A stretch of 64,000 bases of DNA from Tyto alba (lineage: Eukaryota; Chordata; Aves; Strigiformes; Tytonidae). The stretch covers positions 13,226,386 to 13,290,385 of the forward strand of contig NW_024881330.1 of assembly GCF_018691265.1 (NCBI RefSeq), read 5' to 3'. How positions within the stretch are numbered: position 1 is the first letter of the stretch; each line of letters begins with the position of its first letter. The notes under the pieces are model-generated. The model made no database searches. It saw nothing but the letters and a program-made list of their open reading frames with translations, and was not told the DNA's origin. Shown in pieces: positions 44,683-59,600 of the stretch. Position numbers and translations under genes: made by a program.

Positions 44683-47600
44683 TTAGGTGTGGTTAAAAAA
44701 AACTGAGGAAGGGGACCATCCATTCCATTCAGATAATACACCTTCTTTGAACATGAGATTCTTGGCAGGAAGTGGAACACCCATATCTGCAGAAATAGGC
44801 TGCAAAAGCGAACTTGAAGAACCAGCATCATGGAGCTGATCCAGTGTTGAAATACCTTCCTAAAAGCAAAAGAAAGAAAAAGCGTCTTAAAACCAAGACA
44901 AACAATAAAGGATTTAACAGGTAGAATATGACAGGCTAATCTAATCAGCAAATACACTTAGTGTTGCAGAAGTGTGTTATTTTAATCCAATAAATACCAA
45001 ACCATTATGAAAATAAAGGCAGAATAAATAAAAGGAAGCATGAAACAAACCTATGCTTACCTCAGCTGCATCTGTGCACGCACTATTTGGCTTCCAAGAA
45101 ACCTTCTGGGAAGCCTGAGGCTTAAATTCAAATGAAAGACCTAGCAAAATGAATGTAAAGCTACAAAATCTTCAGGACAGTTATCAAACTGGTATTTATC
45201 CCATACTGTGCTAAGAGGTGTACATGTATTTGGAGGCACTGACTTGACTGTATTTTCAGTAGTTTTACTTCCAAGAAGTTTGGTTTTCTCAGCTTAATAA
45301 TCACTCCAGTACCTTCTTTTAGTCTCTCTATGACCGTCACCAAGAAAAGTGTATCTCAGAGAGAACATTTAAGAGATTGGGACAGGACTCACTTGATACT
45401 GTTTGACAGATGGTTTCAAGTTTTCAAATCTACTGGGAATCTCCAAGATTCTCATGAGGCAGCAGTTTCAGGATCACACCATTCATAACACTACCTGGTT
45501 ATGTAACCTGAAAGTTCCTTACCTTACTGAAAACACAGAATTTTAGAGAAAAGTATCATAAGACATAAGCAGCTATGCAGATTCCATGATACACATGGAC
45601 ATGCCTTGCTAGCATATACTTCCACACAGAATTATAGCAGGCTGCAGACCTGGCGTCTGTTATTCCTCCTTACTTGCTACACAAAATCCCTAATCTCTAG
45701 CTATGCTCTTAAAATCCTCCCAGAGGATGTACTTTTCATATTTATACTCATTCAACACCAAGTTCTAGAGGATCTTAGGACAAGTGCAGAAAGTAACTGG
45801 TATGAAATACATGTTAATGTATTTAGTTCTTTTCCTAAGGGAGCACAGTTGACTTGAGATGCAGATAAAATTGCAAAAGATTAGCATATCCATGGTGTGC
45901 AGTAAACCCCCCTAACAGTTTTTGCTGGTTACTAACCAGCAAAATAGACTGTCATACAACAGGAGGAGTGAAGAACAGTTTTGCTTGCAAGTCCCATAAA
46001 CAATGAAACTAATTGCACACAAGATGTAATCACAAAAGTTAGAGACAAATATTAAATAAGGCTAGAAAAGGAATAGGGAAGTACTCACTTTTTACTACCA
46101 GTAGAATTTGAGGTTGATAGTTCTCTTATTACAGTTACCATTTAAAGAAAAAGCAAATAAAACAAACCATGTATGTTTCCATACACCCAAGAATGGCAAG
46201 TAGGAAGGCAAAAAGAGCTGACAGACTATACAGAATTATCTACATCTGGGTTATTGCTCCTTACCTGGAATGAATGAACAAAATTAAGGACCTGAAGAGA
46301 CAGCTTTCTACTGGAATGTAAGAGCTTTTGAAGGCTGTCAAAAACAAGAGAAATTATGTCCAAGCTGCACGAATTTTTACAAGTACCACAATAGTGACTT
46401 TCTCACAAGTAACTCTAGTAGTACCTAACATCATATGACAAAGTTAAAAGCTTTTACACAGAAAGCCTGATAATATTGTCATCACTGAAGAGGTGCTTGT
46501 CTCATGTGCTCTTGAGTCTAGTCAGCTAAATGCCATTTTCCCTACAATTTACATCACACTAATGTGAAACTACTGCAATTGAAAAATGATATTTTACATA
46601 AGATATTAATACAGTAGACTTTATCATGTCACATTTTTATCTAGGACAGTCTGGTAACATGACTTTTAAGCAGCAGATTAGTGTCACACTTAAAAAGCAG
46701 GTCAACTGTTATATTAAAATCCCTGAGCCGTGTTTTCAAGCAGCCTTATTTTTGGACTCCAAAACCATGCCCTAGAAAGAAAACAGAAACAAAAAAAAAA
46801 AACCACCAAACAGAAGAAACAAATGCCAAAATCCCACTGTTGAAAGAGTAATATTTCATAAAGAAAAGCTACAGTAAAAAGTCAAAGATGCCTTGATCAG
46901 AAGCCATGACTAAACTTAGCAAATAAGATAAAAATAAAGAGAATTTCCACAAGAGCTAAATGCATTTTACATCAAAGCATTACCAATAAGCTTTCCCTCC
47001 CTCCTCCCCGAACAACTAAGTGGAGGAAAGAAAGCCTGTGCTAGGCTAGGAAGGGGAAATGAGTAGGAAAGCACCCAAATTTACTTTTTCCTCCCGATCT
47101 GTTCATAGACAGTTTACTAAAGAATTAATTTTTGCCTCACAGAAATTGGAAAAACACCCTAATATTAATCTTACCACAACTAAGGACTACTAGATTGTAC
47201 ATTATAACTGGTATATATGAGGCAAAAAGCAACCACCTTACACTAGAATTAGGTGCTCTATGAAACTTAGCTCAGTTCTGCTCTTACAGTCATCGAGTTG
47301 TAGGTATCATTTTTTGCAGAAGCTCTGGACATAAAACACGATTTGTTAAACCTGTAGCTGATAAATTACAGCTCACCTTTCTTTTCTACATAATCCATGA
47401 GTGGCAATTTTTCTGCAGACCTTCTGATTCAACTCAGAGCTGAAGAGTGGAATGCCAAAGCATAATTCCAGGGGAACCCATTCCAATTCTGTTGTGGGTA
47501 CTACAGAAAGAAAACCAAGAGACAACAAAATTTTAAGAAAAGATAAAGCAAGAATATTGACTCCAGAATCAGTTCTCAGATCAGGATCCACTGGATCATT

Positions 47601-50600
47601 CGTACTTTTTAAGACAGTTCATTTAGTGAACTGCTCACAGATTTAAGGGAATCCAAATTTTAAGGAGAAAGAACAGTTAACGTTGCACTTGTCCCAGACA
47701 ATAATCAAACAACATGTTCAGATCCTTAAAAACAAGGTATCTCATTGGAGTGAAAATGTTTAGTACAAGCCATTTGTCATGTTTTTACCTTCAAGGCCTT
47801 GCTTGACTGCAGAATCCATTGAGGTGTCTTCTATTACCATCTCAAATGATTCTGTGCTCCCATTCACATCAGATCCTGACGCTAGTTCAGCCTCTCCTAA
47901 AGGTAAAGTGATTCTTACATAAACACGTAGCCTAATACAAATTTAGTTGCTACCTTATGTAAGGAACATCACACAAGCTTTGCCCAAAGACCATACAGCT
48001 ATAAAACCGGAGGAAGGAATATGGAGAAACATAAGGCCTGACTCATTTTAGGACTGAAGAGTCATTTAGGGATCCTCAACACACTTACAAAAGATTAAGT
48101 TCTGGCATATAAAAATTACACCATTTACTTCTAATATTTTGAAATTATTCTTTTTTTCTTCTGTTGACTGTTCCAGTCCAGTGATTTTTCCAGTCTGCAT
48201 TTGCTATTTCTGAGCTAGTCACAAAGAAGAATTAGGAAATAAGCCTACTGCCAATAAGATTTGCACTCAAAATAAGTTTTTACCTGTGTTGGATAATATC
48301 TTGTAGAGTTCCATATCAAAGAATTTAATCCTTTGTTCACCTTTGATAAAATGATTCTATGCAAAATCAAGGGAACACAGCCAAAAAATACAATTATTGG
48401 TAACCAACCTCTTCCGTCAGAAGCATCACTCAGCTTTCTGTTAGCATGACGACTTGAAGGATTCAACATAGTGACGTAGCCGCAAAAGTGCTGCAAGTCT
48501 ACTTTGTTTCTCAGTATTTTTAAAGCCGTATGAATGCCCATGTTCACACGAGAGAAGTCTAGTAGAAAAAAAAAAAAAACATATTCCAACTTACTTTACA
48601 AGAAGCCTCCTCCACAACCATAAATTCATCTCTAGGCCAGGGTGAGTTTACTGAGATCTTCCTCTCTTGTACTGCTCCATCTTAATGATCACATTGGTAA
48701 ATTTCAGATAACACATAAGTGATCACAGTCTTCCCACACCAAGTACTAACTGGTACTTTTATAGCGAAGGAGAAAGAAAAATACAAACAGAAGACAATCT
48801 CTCTCTCACACACAGACACATACAGACAGCAGAGATGGCAAGGTTCAGCTAGGAAAATTCAGTACAAGATACAGTTCCACATACCTGAAATTCTGAAGAG
48901 TTAGAATACAGTGTTAGAGGTTAACAAGGAGTTTCAACATTGAGTTGTTCATGCTAGAATTATAGATTCTGCCTTCAAGATTTTTCACCTAGCATCATCA
49001 GGAGAAAACAGACATCCCAGAGAGAGCAAATATAAAAGTAACTCATTTTGAGCTTAGTAAAAACTAAATTAAGAAGTTAGCTTTACTTCTAGTTGGCCCA
49101 GATTTTTCTAAGTGGTAGTTCAAGTCATTTTACATTTTGTATCTGGAAATTCATACTTTTATGACAGCTCTCAGTTGGGAAGGCTATGGCCTCAACTACA
49201 CAAAGCTTGTGTGCCAGTCATCAAGGAGTATTTCAGAACATGTTAATTCCTGTCTTTCAAAATCAGTTGAGCTAGGCAGACTTTGAAGGAATAGGAGATT
49301 TTACTATGAAAGCTCCTCCTGGGGAAAAAACCTCCATAATAGTTCCTACTGCTATTAATTAAGGTAAGTATGTTCAGTTTTGGTCTCACCTGTCCTACAG
49401 TTAAAATAGGCTGAATAGAATACATGGAAGACTAATTTATGCAGTTAATAAGCAAGTATGCACAAAGAAAGATTCAGAGGTGTTTGTGGAAGTTACCACT
49501 TTACATCTGTGGTAGGAGAGGAGGCCAGAAAATACATTCTAATTAGGACAGAACAGAAAGGAGAAGACCATATCCAAGCTCAGAACAGACTTGTCAACCA
49601 TTTAAATATTCTTTCAATTTTCTCATTTCATTTGACTCGTAATTCCAAGAAAATTTGTATTAAAAGGATTATTGCAACCTTACTGTACAAGGTAATGTGC
49701 AAGAAAATTAAATATGGTGGGGCAGAAATCACTTTAAAAACAGTCAGTTACCTCCCTGCTGCTCAGCTTCATCAAATGGAAAAGGTATGTGCATTGTTTC
49801 GCCCATTCCATGCATGCCATGCCCCTGAATATCAAGAAATTAAATTAGGAACAGAAAAATATACTCATCAGCTTAGCTCAGTCCTACATATGCTCTCTTT
49901 TAAGGAGTACCATCTCAAGCTGATGAAACAAATAAGCACATCAAGATATTTGTACATTAAAGTTCTTGCTTAGCTGAAATCAGTAATTAAATAAAATGTA
50001 TGTGAGTAAACACAATGAAGTTAAACTTCGGTGAGGAAGAGCAGCGTTTCATACCAATTACTGGCTATAAATGGATTTCCTAATCACTGAGCACTTCTGG
50101 AACAAAACAGAGTTTCCACCTCTAAGCGCAGAACATTTTTGAGCAGTCAAGGCTGTCACATGGGCCTCTGAGAATGTGCTATTTCATGTTTGTTAAAATA
50201 AACATCTATTTATTTGTATGATTAATTCCGAGAGTTCAGCTGAACCAAAGAAAGAGAAGAGGAAGTTATTTTACTTCTCCCAAACAGACAAACCCATTCT
50301 ATTTTTGCTGTTTGTGATAAAGAGCATGTTTTGTTCATACTTTAGCTAAATACCAAGCACTCTAGAAAAAGTGCAATTCTTGAATAACAGTTCATAATCC
50401 CAGTTACCTTAGACAGCAGTGGTATAAAAACCTTGTGGGCTCTTCACTTCCATTCCAGTTTCCTGTATCTCCAACAGTCATAAATCCACATCTCATTTTT
50501 AGCTAGGAAAACTCTATTACGTCTGCTCATAATACAATAATGCACACATAATATGCATTCAGTTGAAAACCCATGTCTTAACCACCACTGAATCATACCA

Positions 50601-53600
50601 ACACTGTCTCCAGTAGCTAAACCTATTTTTCAACTCTTCACAAAAGTGTAGCTCTCCTATATGGTAGAGGAGACTAACAATGTAACAGCCTAACTCAAAA
50701 AATCATGCACGTTTTCATCATTTATACAGAGTACTCTGTACCTGAATTAGAACAGCAGAATGTGTTAAAGCATCGTTCAACATTGTGAGCACATTTGAAG
50801 TAGGAACTACTCCTGGGTCGTGACCCCAAGATGTTATTAATAAGCGATCATAACCCTAAAAGAGAGAAATTAAGAGTATTTACAGTAGTAGGGCAATATC
50901 CAAGCACATAAAGTGAAATACTAGAGTTAGGGATTACCATATTGTTACAATTAGGAAGTTACCACAGGTAACTACAACTCTACAGTGTCATACTTTGTAC
51001 CAAGGATCACTCGTGTTCATATTCCTGGTGAAGACAGAATTTTGCCAACCTCAATGTTAAGATGCTATTTTGAACAGGAGATATCTGACACCAACTCCTG
51101 TAGAGCTATGTGGACATCGCAGAAGCCTCCTAGCAAATAGATGAAAGTTATCCCACAAATTTAAAAGCAAAATATAAACTAGATAAACTAACACTGTCAG
51201 AGAACAAAGATGTCTAAGTCCCCAAAATACCTATCCAAGCGGGAGGGACAGGAAGACAAAAACATTGAGTAGGAAGTAATTTCCCAGTTTCTCAGTTTTC
51301 AAGATTGAATTCCCCTGCATCTCCATAACATTTCTAGAAAGGTCTTAACAGTTCCCTAAGAAAATTACACTGCAAAACAGTAGCAGGAGAGAAGCATTCA
51401 CATATGCACGCAGAGGAGAAAAAGCTCAAATTTGTGATAGTGCAGAATGTGAGATTGTTTAGTACAAGAAAGTCTGACTTATCAGCATGCAGATTCAAGC
51501 AGTATTGAAGTTTTCCAAGGCTACCACATTGAAAGCTTTTTACTAATAAAAGTGCACGATCCATACATTTACTGGTTGTTTAAACTAATGACAGACTAAG
51601 GTTTGAATCAAGCTCATCACCAATGGCCTTACAAAATGCCTTCTGCTCTAGAAGCCTTCATACACTTAATCCTATGTTATCTTAAAGCAAATCTTCTAAA
51701 TAGAGGTATCTACAAAATTTATTAATTTGGAAAGGGAAGGGACACGCCAAAGAGATTTGAAGAATGGAAAATGCATCCACAAATTCTAGAGCCAGTGATG
51801 ACTGCTGATGTGGGCACACCAAAGAATGAACATCCCCCTCTGAATGTCTCCATACCATTCTAATATATTCAGCTCCTCAAGTATCTATTCAGAATGAGAT
51901 GAAAACTGTGGAAGCCTCTCTGCAGTTACAAATTTGAACAGTATTATTTTATGAATTCCACTGTGAGCAGCAAGACACAAACACTGCTAAGCATCTGCAG
52001 CATTTCAAATCAAAGTCAATGGATACAACGATTTTTGGTTCAGGCAAATTTAGAAGTTGCAATGACCACTTCCACCTAACGTTTGCCCAGTATACAGAAT
52101 ACCTAACAGCACTCCTTTGTGGCACATTTGTCCTTATTAGCATGTCAGACAGAATGAAAGAAGGCAGCATCTGAAGTCTTTCATGCACAAGTTGATCAGC
52201 TGCACTCTTCTGTGGGACTCCCTGACAAAGCACTGTATGGATGCTTAAAAGTTAGGTGGATTCAAGGCTGGAAGGAATCTGGGAGAGCAACTGATCGCTG
52301 AAGAGACAAGAATTCCAGTCACAACCTCAGTACACACAAAATCACATACAGCTCAGGAAGTTCCAGACCAGAACATGGGTAGGGCTGGAAGGGTCTTAAG
52401 AGAAAGTATTACATATTGTGCTTATTTTTCTTACTTACAGCCACTACTAGAGACGGGGACTAAGAAGACCTAATCTGTCATTTAAACTGCAAGGAGAATT
52501 ACAGCCTAAAACTTCAAAGTCTAAATCACAGATTTCTACAGTGGACAAACTGGAAGTGATCACCTTAGCAATCTTCTAAACCAGGCAAAATTATATGTAG
52601 AAGTGTCCTTTCTTGTATGATACTAGAAAAAGCACAAATATTAGGTGTCTGTGTTTTCATATAGCTCTTCTACATCTTCGTAACACACTCTAGGGATGGG
52701 CTTACAAACTTATATTCACAGTCACTGCAGTACCACATTTTACACTAAAATTGAAAGCGGTGGAATCAAATACACTGGAGTCACATAGTGACAAAAGGAG
52801 AGACACAAGTATCATTCCTTTTTCAGAATCTAGAAAAAACAAACCAAGATGCTATATAAAACTTCCTTCTAGAAAAGGTATATCACCTACAATGAATTGT
52901 TACCTCCAACTTCAACTGTTATCCCTAAATAGCATACAGCATATCTTTGAAATATTTGGAGGAGGAAGAAGAAATCCATGCATAAGCTACCTGAAAAATG
53001 TCTGGAAGTTTTCGAAGACGTGTTCCTTTAGAGAGCAAGAGAGAGGGTGGTCCTTGTCCAGTAATGTGGTAAATATACAGTTTGAACCAAACAGAACTGA
53101 CTTCTGGTATTGCAGGCCCAATATGCTGAAAAGAGATTATTCAAGAAATTAGAAAACTTAATATTGGAACTGCTATATGTACAGATATCATTTAAGAATC
53201 AGCAGTTTTAAAGAAATATAAATCTAGTTTTGCAGAACAAGAATTCAAATTTACCCTGCTACTGACGATATTCTAGGTACTTGGTCTAGTATTGCAAGAC
53301 TCCTTACAGAAAAGTGATAAAGTATTTTCTATGAATATAAATTCAAGATCAAAAGGTGTCATTGGATAAATTATTAAATTAAGTTTGTTTATTAACAAGT
53401 ATTCATATTTTTCCTCACTAAACACTTTTTTTTTTAGATGAATTGCAATACTATTATAGATGCCAATAACTGAGTCACTTAAAGAGGGACATCGAACATA
53501 TGTATCCAAAACAAAGCTATTAAGAAGATATTATATGGCTAGATACTGGAGGGAAAACCCCCAGTATTTTTTCACCTGGGGTGTACAGCTGCTAATAGGT

Positions 53601-56600
53601 CGAATTTCATTGGTGAGTGGTGCCATGGAAACCAGCAGAGTATAATTTTTGTTGAGAACTCTGCTGCAGGTAGCTGGATCCAAGCCGAGCAAACTCTCAC
53701 ACCTTAAGAGGTCCAAGGGAAGCCCTATGTTGAAAATATAAGATTCTTAAATTATCACTTAAGATGGAACATACGACCCAAAACATTTCAGATTTTCCAT
53801 TCTCCCCTGCTAAGTCATAAATACAACATTTTCCACAACTAAGTTTTAAATTATTGGGGTGAATTTTAATAAATCTATATATAATTTCAGCAATTCCAGT
53901 CATACAGGGTTGTCTAGCACAGAACTATAGCTTGCTCCTCACCAGCCAAATGATCACAGGAAATAAGCACAGAGGTAGTGAGGAAGTTGGGTAAGATTTT
54001 AAAAATAAAAATCTAGCCCCATTAGATGAACACACTCCCTTTCGTGACTTGAAAAATGTTTATTTGACAGAACAACTCTGAATAAACGACGACTCCTTTA
54101 TTATGGCCTTCAGAAGCACACTATTTGAATTCAATCTTTTCCTCAAATTCAGCTTGTCTTGCCATCACTATGCTCTAACCTGTTGCTCTGGATGTTAAAT
54201 CCAAGCCTTGGCAACCAAATCTGTCATTCAACTGGCAAACCCAGTAATGCAGGCTCAAAGCATGATCAAAAAGTGATGTTTTGGCTTCAAAGTATTTTTA
54301 AACAAGTAGGACATAAATTGCTTTCTGATATAGCAGCTTTATCAGAAAGCTGAGTCCATGGTAGGTAAGTAAACATACTTAGAAGGATTTCCTCAAAAGT
54401 GGTCACAGTACCATTACTGGGTTGATCAGGTTGTACAGCTTGTGCCCCCAGATCTTTATTATGCCGCAAAAACAGTATTGTGTTTCTCAGTGTAAGTGCG
54501 TGATCGAAGTATCGCTGTGCTTCTCCTTCACCTGTGCTTTGAACCTAAACAAGAAACAAAATAAACGCATACAGCTGACAGGTCATTTCCACAAGCATCA
54601 ATTACACAAAAGAAAAGTTTAACAAATTAGCATTTTAAAGCTTTGTAATTGAGTAAGAACTCTGCGGCTTATATGCAAATGTGATCTACAGCAACTGTTA
54701 AATAAAAAGTCAGTCTTGCCCATGCTAGTCAAATAGTCAAAAAAAGTACACAAAGACATCATCTATAAATCAGAACTACAATTCAATCTTCAGGTAAAAG
54801 GATTTAAATGTCCACTCCTCCTGCCTGCTATGAAATGACACAGCAATTAACAGTTGTCCTTCTAGAATTATCTTTAAAGGTTGGATAGGTTAAACATTCC
54901 GGCACATAATGGTCAAATTTTCCTACAAAATTGATGGGCAGACTTTCTGAAATATTAACACCTTTCTAAAAGGGAAGTGATTTCCATTGAACAAGCCCCA
55001 ACACAGGTGTGTGTACACACAGACCTGCAAATGCAGGTCACGAACTCACTTTGCTCACCAGACTCACCACATTCATACATATGCACAAGGTGTCCCTGAA
55101 AGTCACTAGACTACAAACCTGTGTGTAAAAAACATTTTAACTGACTCACTTAAGTTTGTATAAGGTGCTTGTTCTTACCATTGTATTGCGAAATAAACAG
55201 TTTTACACAATGAAAAAACTAGGGAGTTTTGGCCCCTTCAACACTTCAAGTGCTGAAAAAGCATTTGGTCGAACATGTAAAGGATTACCTTTTCCAGCTC
55301 CACCAAGAAGCTGTCAAGACTCTCATCTGACAGTTTCCCAACCTCAAACATAGTTACTGCATGACTTTTCAAGTTCTGGAATAGGAAAACAAAACTGTTT
55401 TAATTCTTTGAGAATGGAATGGGCAAGTAGAAGTTTTATTAAGCAAAAACATTTCTTAACAAACAATACAGAATTTTTTTTAAATAATTACAGCTGTATT
55501 ATATTGAAGTCAAATATTTTAAAGCTCTACATAATTATTCTTGGCATGATACATTGAACAACTTTGACATACTGGTGAAAGATTTCCCATCATTAAAAAG
55601 GCAGTGAGAGTAGAATCAAACAGGAAGGCAATACGCTTTGTGTGTCCACTAGACAGATTCAGGCTGCTGATGCTGGCTGTTTCAGCTAATAGAGAACAAA
55701 AAGAAAACAGATGATCACATTTGTTTTACTTAAGAATAAAATCATCAAGTTTATGACAAATCTATTAAAATGAAAAAAACGTTAATTATTGCTATACTGA
55801 GTAGAACAGAACTCCTTTATCACTAATAGACTACTGATTGACTTAATTCAGAAGTTGGTATCTTCTCATCAATTGATATCTGTAATACAGATCAGCCTCA
55901 TCTTCAGAAAAAAGGTATTTGGCTAAAGACTTAAATCAAGTAAACACCACCTCCCCCCCACTGTATATTCCATATAAAAAAGGATCTGCACAATCTGATT
56001 TTTACTTGTTTTTAGATCCCTTTACAGCCTATGACACTCCAGAAATACACAAATAATTGATCCTAACATATTAAAATTTACTGTTAATGCTAACCTGGAT
56101 CATCTTGACTGTTGGTATCTGTATCTGTGGCTGATGACCCAGCTTCCTGTACAGGACTTCTGTTTTCCCCACTGTCCCATGAAAGCAGCATCTTTTGAGG
56201 GTCCAAAGTACTCCTATTAATGTGAATTAAAATCCACATCTATTGGTCACTGTAGCACCAGAGAAGTATCTCTGCCTTCTAGTGCTAGTAGTCCATGCAC
56301 AGACATACTTTTCAATACTCCTAAGCCCTAAACCAGTCAAGCTTCATGTACCTCAGAGTCCTGCTTCAGTAGAAAAGTTTATCTGGGGGTTTGAAAATAC
56401 CAGATATTGAGAAAGACATTGGAGAAAAAAAAAAAAAAAAAAAAAAAAAAATCAAACCACCCATCACTGAAGAAGAATCCAACAGGAAAAAAAAAAAAAA
56501 TCTAATTCACTTTGTTCTCACAGTCTGAATTAGTATTAAACTCAAGCATAGCAGTCATTTTAAATGGCTTAATAGATACTGAACTAGAAGTGCCTGACAA

Positions 56601-59600
56601 TTCTTAATTAATGCAACCTGGCACTCCAACTCAGAGAACCCTTTGTTGACTGGTATTAAATTCACTTTTCCAGGATTTGATCTAGATATACATACCTGTG
56701 AGAGCATCAGTGACAGAACAGCAGTGGTACCTGACAGCAAGCAAGCAAGCCTTATGTACATATTCACTGACAGCAGGGCCAAGAGAAATTGTCTCTGTAC
56801 CAGCACTGTAACAGCTGGTATTGCTGGCACCAGGGGTTTAAAGCAAATGTACACCTGTCTGCTTCAAAAGCAGGAAACTAGGCATTTAAAAGTCAAAAAG
56901 CCAGCACTAAGTAACAGCAACAAAAAGTAGCACATTGAACTTACAAGGTAAATTACCACCCCTTAGCCTCAGATTCAAAAGAGGATCAAGTATTCTTGTC
57001 ATTTTACACATTCGAAAGCCAAGTGAGATCTGTTGTTGCAGAGGTCAAAGAAAGCAACCAATAACTTTACAATCAGATTCTGGTTCTAAGCTTTGTCTTC
57101 AAAGAGAAAAGTAAGCCTTGTGAAAGAATTAAGACACTTACTTCAGCCTGTTTACTGAAGGAACATTCTTCCATGATGGATGAAGATTATCCAGGTTTAT
57201 TACTTGGCCTTTTTTATGGGCAAAGCCTAACCGACAATACATGGACACAGCATTCTGGAGAAATACACATACACATAGTAAGCAACTGCTGTATGAAACC
57301 AGGTTGCAAGACAGTGAACTTCCCATATAAAGTTCAAAAAACGCATTATACACACATACCTTTACTAAAGATAAGTCAATCTCTAGGACATTTGCAAGCT
57401 AAAAAAAAAAAAAAAAAAAACAAAACAAACAAGAATCAACAATACAGTATTATCAATGCTGGGTAATTCACCATTTGTGGGCTTCAGCATCTTTTTGTTG
57501 GTTTTCTTTATTTTTAAACCCAAACTGTACTGGTAGAAGACATTTTGTCTTCATCAGAAGTGATGAAAAAAGGGGATGAAGTCTTATAATTGTCCCACTT
57601 GAAAGTATGCAAAAGAAATATACGGTTATCTTCCACTGTGTAATTTCTGGGTTAATCATGTATATCAAAAAACACATAAAGAGGAAAACAAATCCTGGCT
57701 ATATTTAATGGGTATTTTTCAGGTGCTTATCCCCCAAGAGAATAAGACCTTATGAAAACATATTTCTCATATTAAATACATAAATACTTATGCAAAAGTT
57801 ACATTCCTGCTCTAAGCCAACGTTCTACATGTTTTCACTGCCAAATCAAAAAAATTTTAAATTTTTTATTTCACACTAGCAAAACAGATTCTGTTCCAGT
57901 TCTAGCTTGTATAAAATAGTCTACATTAGTTGCCCCTGTACAAATTCATTCCAGCTGATGGAATTGTTTCACTGAATTGAAGTTACTCCTTCAAGCCTGA
58001 AGCACTATTACACTCAAGTTAAAGGAAACAGGTTGGATCTTAAGCCTGACAATACCTCTAAATAAAATCACTTGATATCAATCCACATCTCTACCTTAAG
58101 TATTTTCATCAATGTGCTTTTGGCACTTAAATATTCCTATCTCCCTGACACAGGGTAACTTTTACTTACCTCTGAGACATTAGTATGTTCATCTATCGAA
58201 ACAAATATCTTGTACAAGAGTGTTTCAAAGTAATCACCTTGCACTCTGTTCATCACAAAACCTTCAAGTGGTGGCACTAAAAAGAATTACATGTGAAATT
58301 ACAATTTGGTAATTTTATTAAACCGAAACTGCATAAAACCAGAAAAATAAATTTACACTTATTTTCATAGTACTTATAATTTTGAGGATTTCCCAGTCAC
58401 AAAGAATAAAATCCTCAAGATAGTATATATGGTATTTAAAGTCCTCCCACTCCTTCAGAAAAGTAATAGTTGTCAACATGTCTTCTTATAAAAACTAAAG
58501 TCACTCTACCTCGCGTCACAGCCTTGCAGTCTCCAGCTCATCCACTACAGATAATTTCCAGCCATCCAACCCATACAATTATTTTGTAATATGAATGGAG
58601 ATTAAATCATGGTTCTGACTGGAGTGGGACAAAAAACCCATCCTACCCATACACTCCATAGCCGAGACTCCCACAGCTGTCATCCATGCAATACGTCTCT
58701 TGTATTTAGAGGACTTTCACTTAGCTGATCTCTACTACAGCAGTGACAAGTACTTCTGCACGACCAGGTTCCAAACAAGTTATGTCTTTGCAGATTATAC
58801 TGAATTCAGAAACCCCTGAGACCTAGCATAGCATAAGCAGTTGCTCAAAGGGCAGCCATATGCTGTGCTAGTTTAAGTTCCTACATAGTCCCCAGACACA
58901 GCATGTGCCTATAATTGAGGTGACAATGAAGAATGGAACCGGTATCTTTAAAAAAGTTGTATCTGTCCAGAAAATCGAAGTCCAAAACCCATGTCCTTCA
59001 GGTAAGGCAACTACATGTCTCTATGCTATTCTTTCTTTTCGTTACAGATGTATAGGAGAGTACTTACTAATTCATGCCATGACCCTTTAAGATGAGATTC
59101 TTTTACCTAAATACATATATAAAATAACCAAAGAATTCAAGCTGAAATAAATCCCATATAGAATAAAACCAGTGTTTTAATAGGGTCGAAAACATTTAGT
59201 CAGGAAAAAATTTCATAGCTCAAAATATTTTAATGAAACTCATGCATATGGACAAACAGCTTCCAAGACAGAGAACTACAAGATAACTGAAATGAAACCC
59301 AGAAAGTAAAGCTATAACAACATTAAATAGTTACTAACCTGCTATACAGCTGTCATCAGATATTGGTACATCAAGGTAGATAAATCCTTTGTTATACAAA
59401 CCTTTATAAATAAAAGCACATCATTTTATAAAAAAGCACTTTCCAGAGTACTAATGATACAAAGTAGACTTCTCCACCAGCCAACTCAGAATTTAAAGTA
59501 ATCTTTCTTAATAGCCTCTGCAGTAGAATATTACTTGGCAATGCAGGGATCAATAAACCATATCCAATATTAAACAGGTGTCATCTTAAACCAGAGTTCT

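Noticed and set aside
52260..52420. Possible CR1 fragment (GGCTGGAAGGAATCTG and GGGCTGGAAGGGTC)
   Set aside because: Only short resemblance to the CR1 3' end, not continuous enough to support a call.
56425..56451. The A27 run as the tail of a retroposed gene copy
   Set aside because: No gene-like body or target duplication adjoins it; it lies within an intron as a plain homopolymer.
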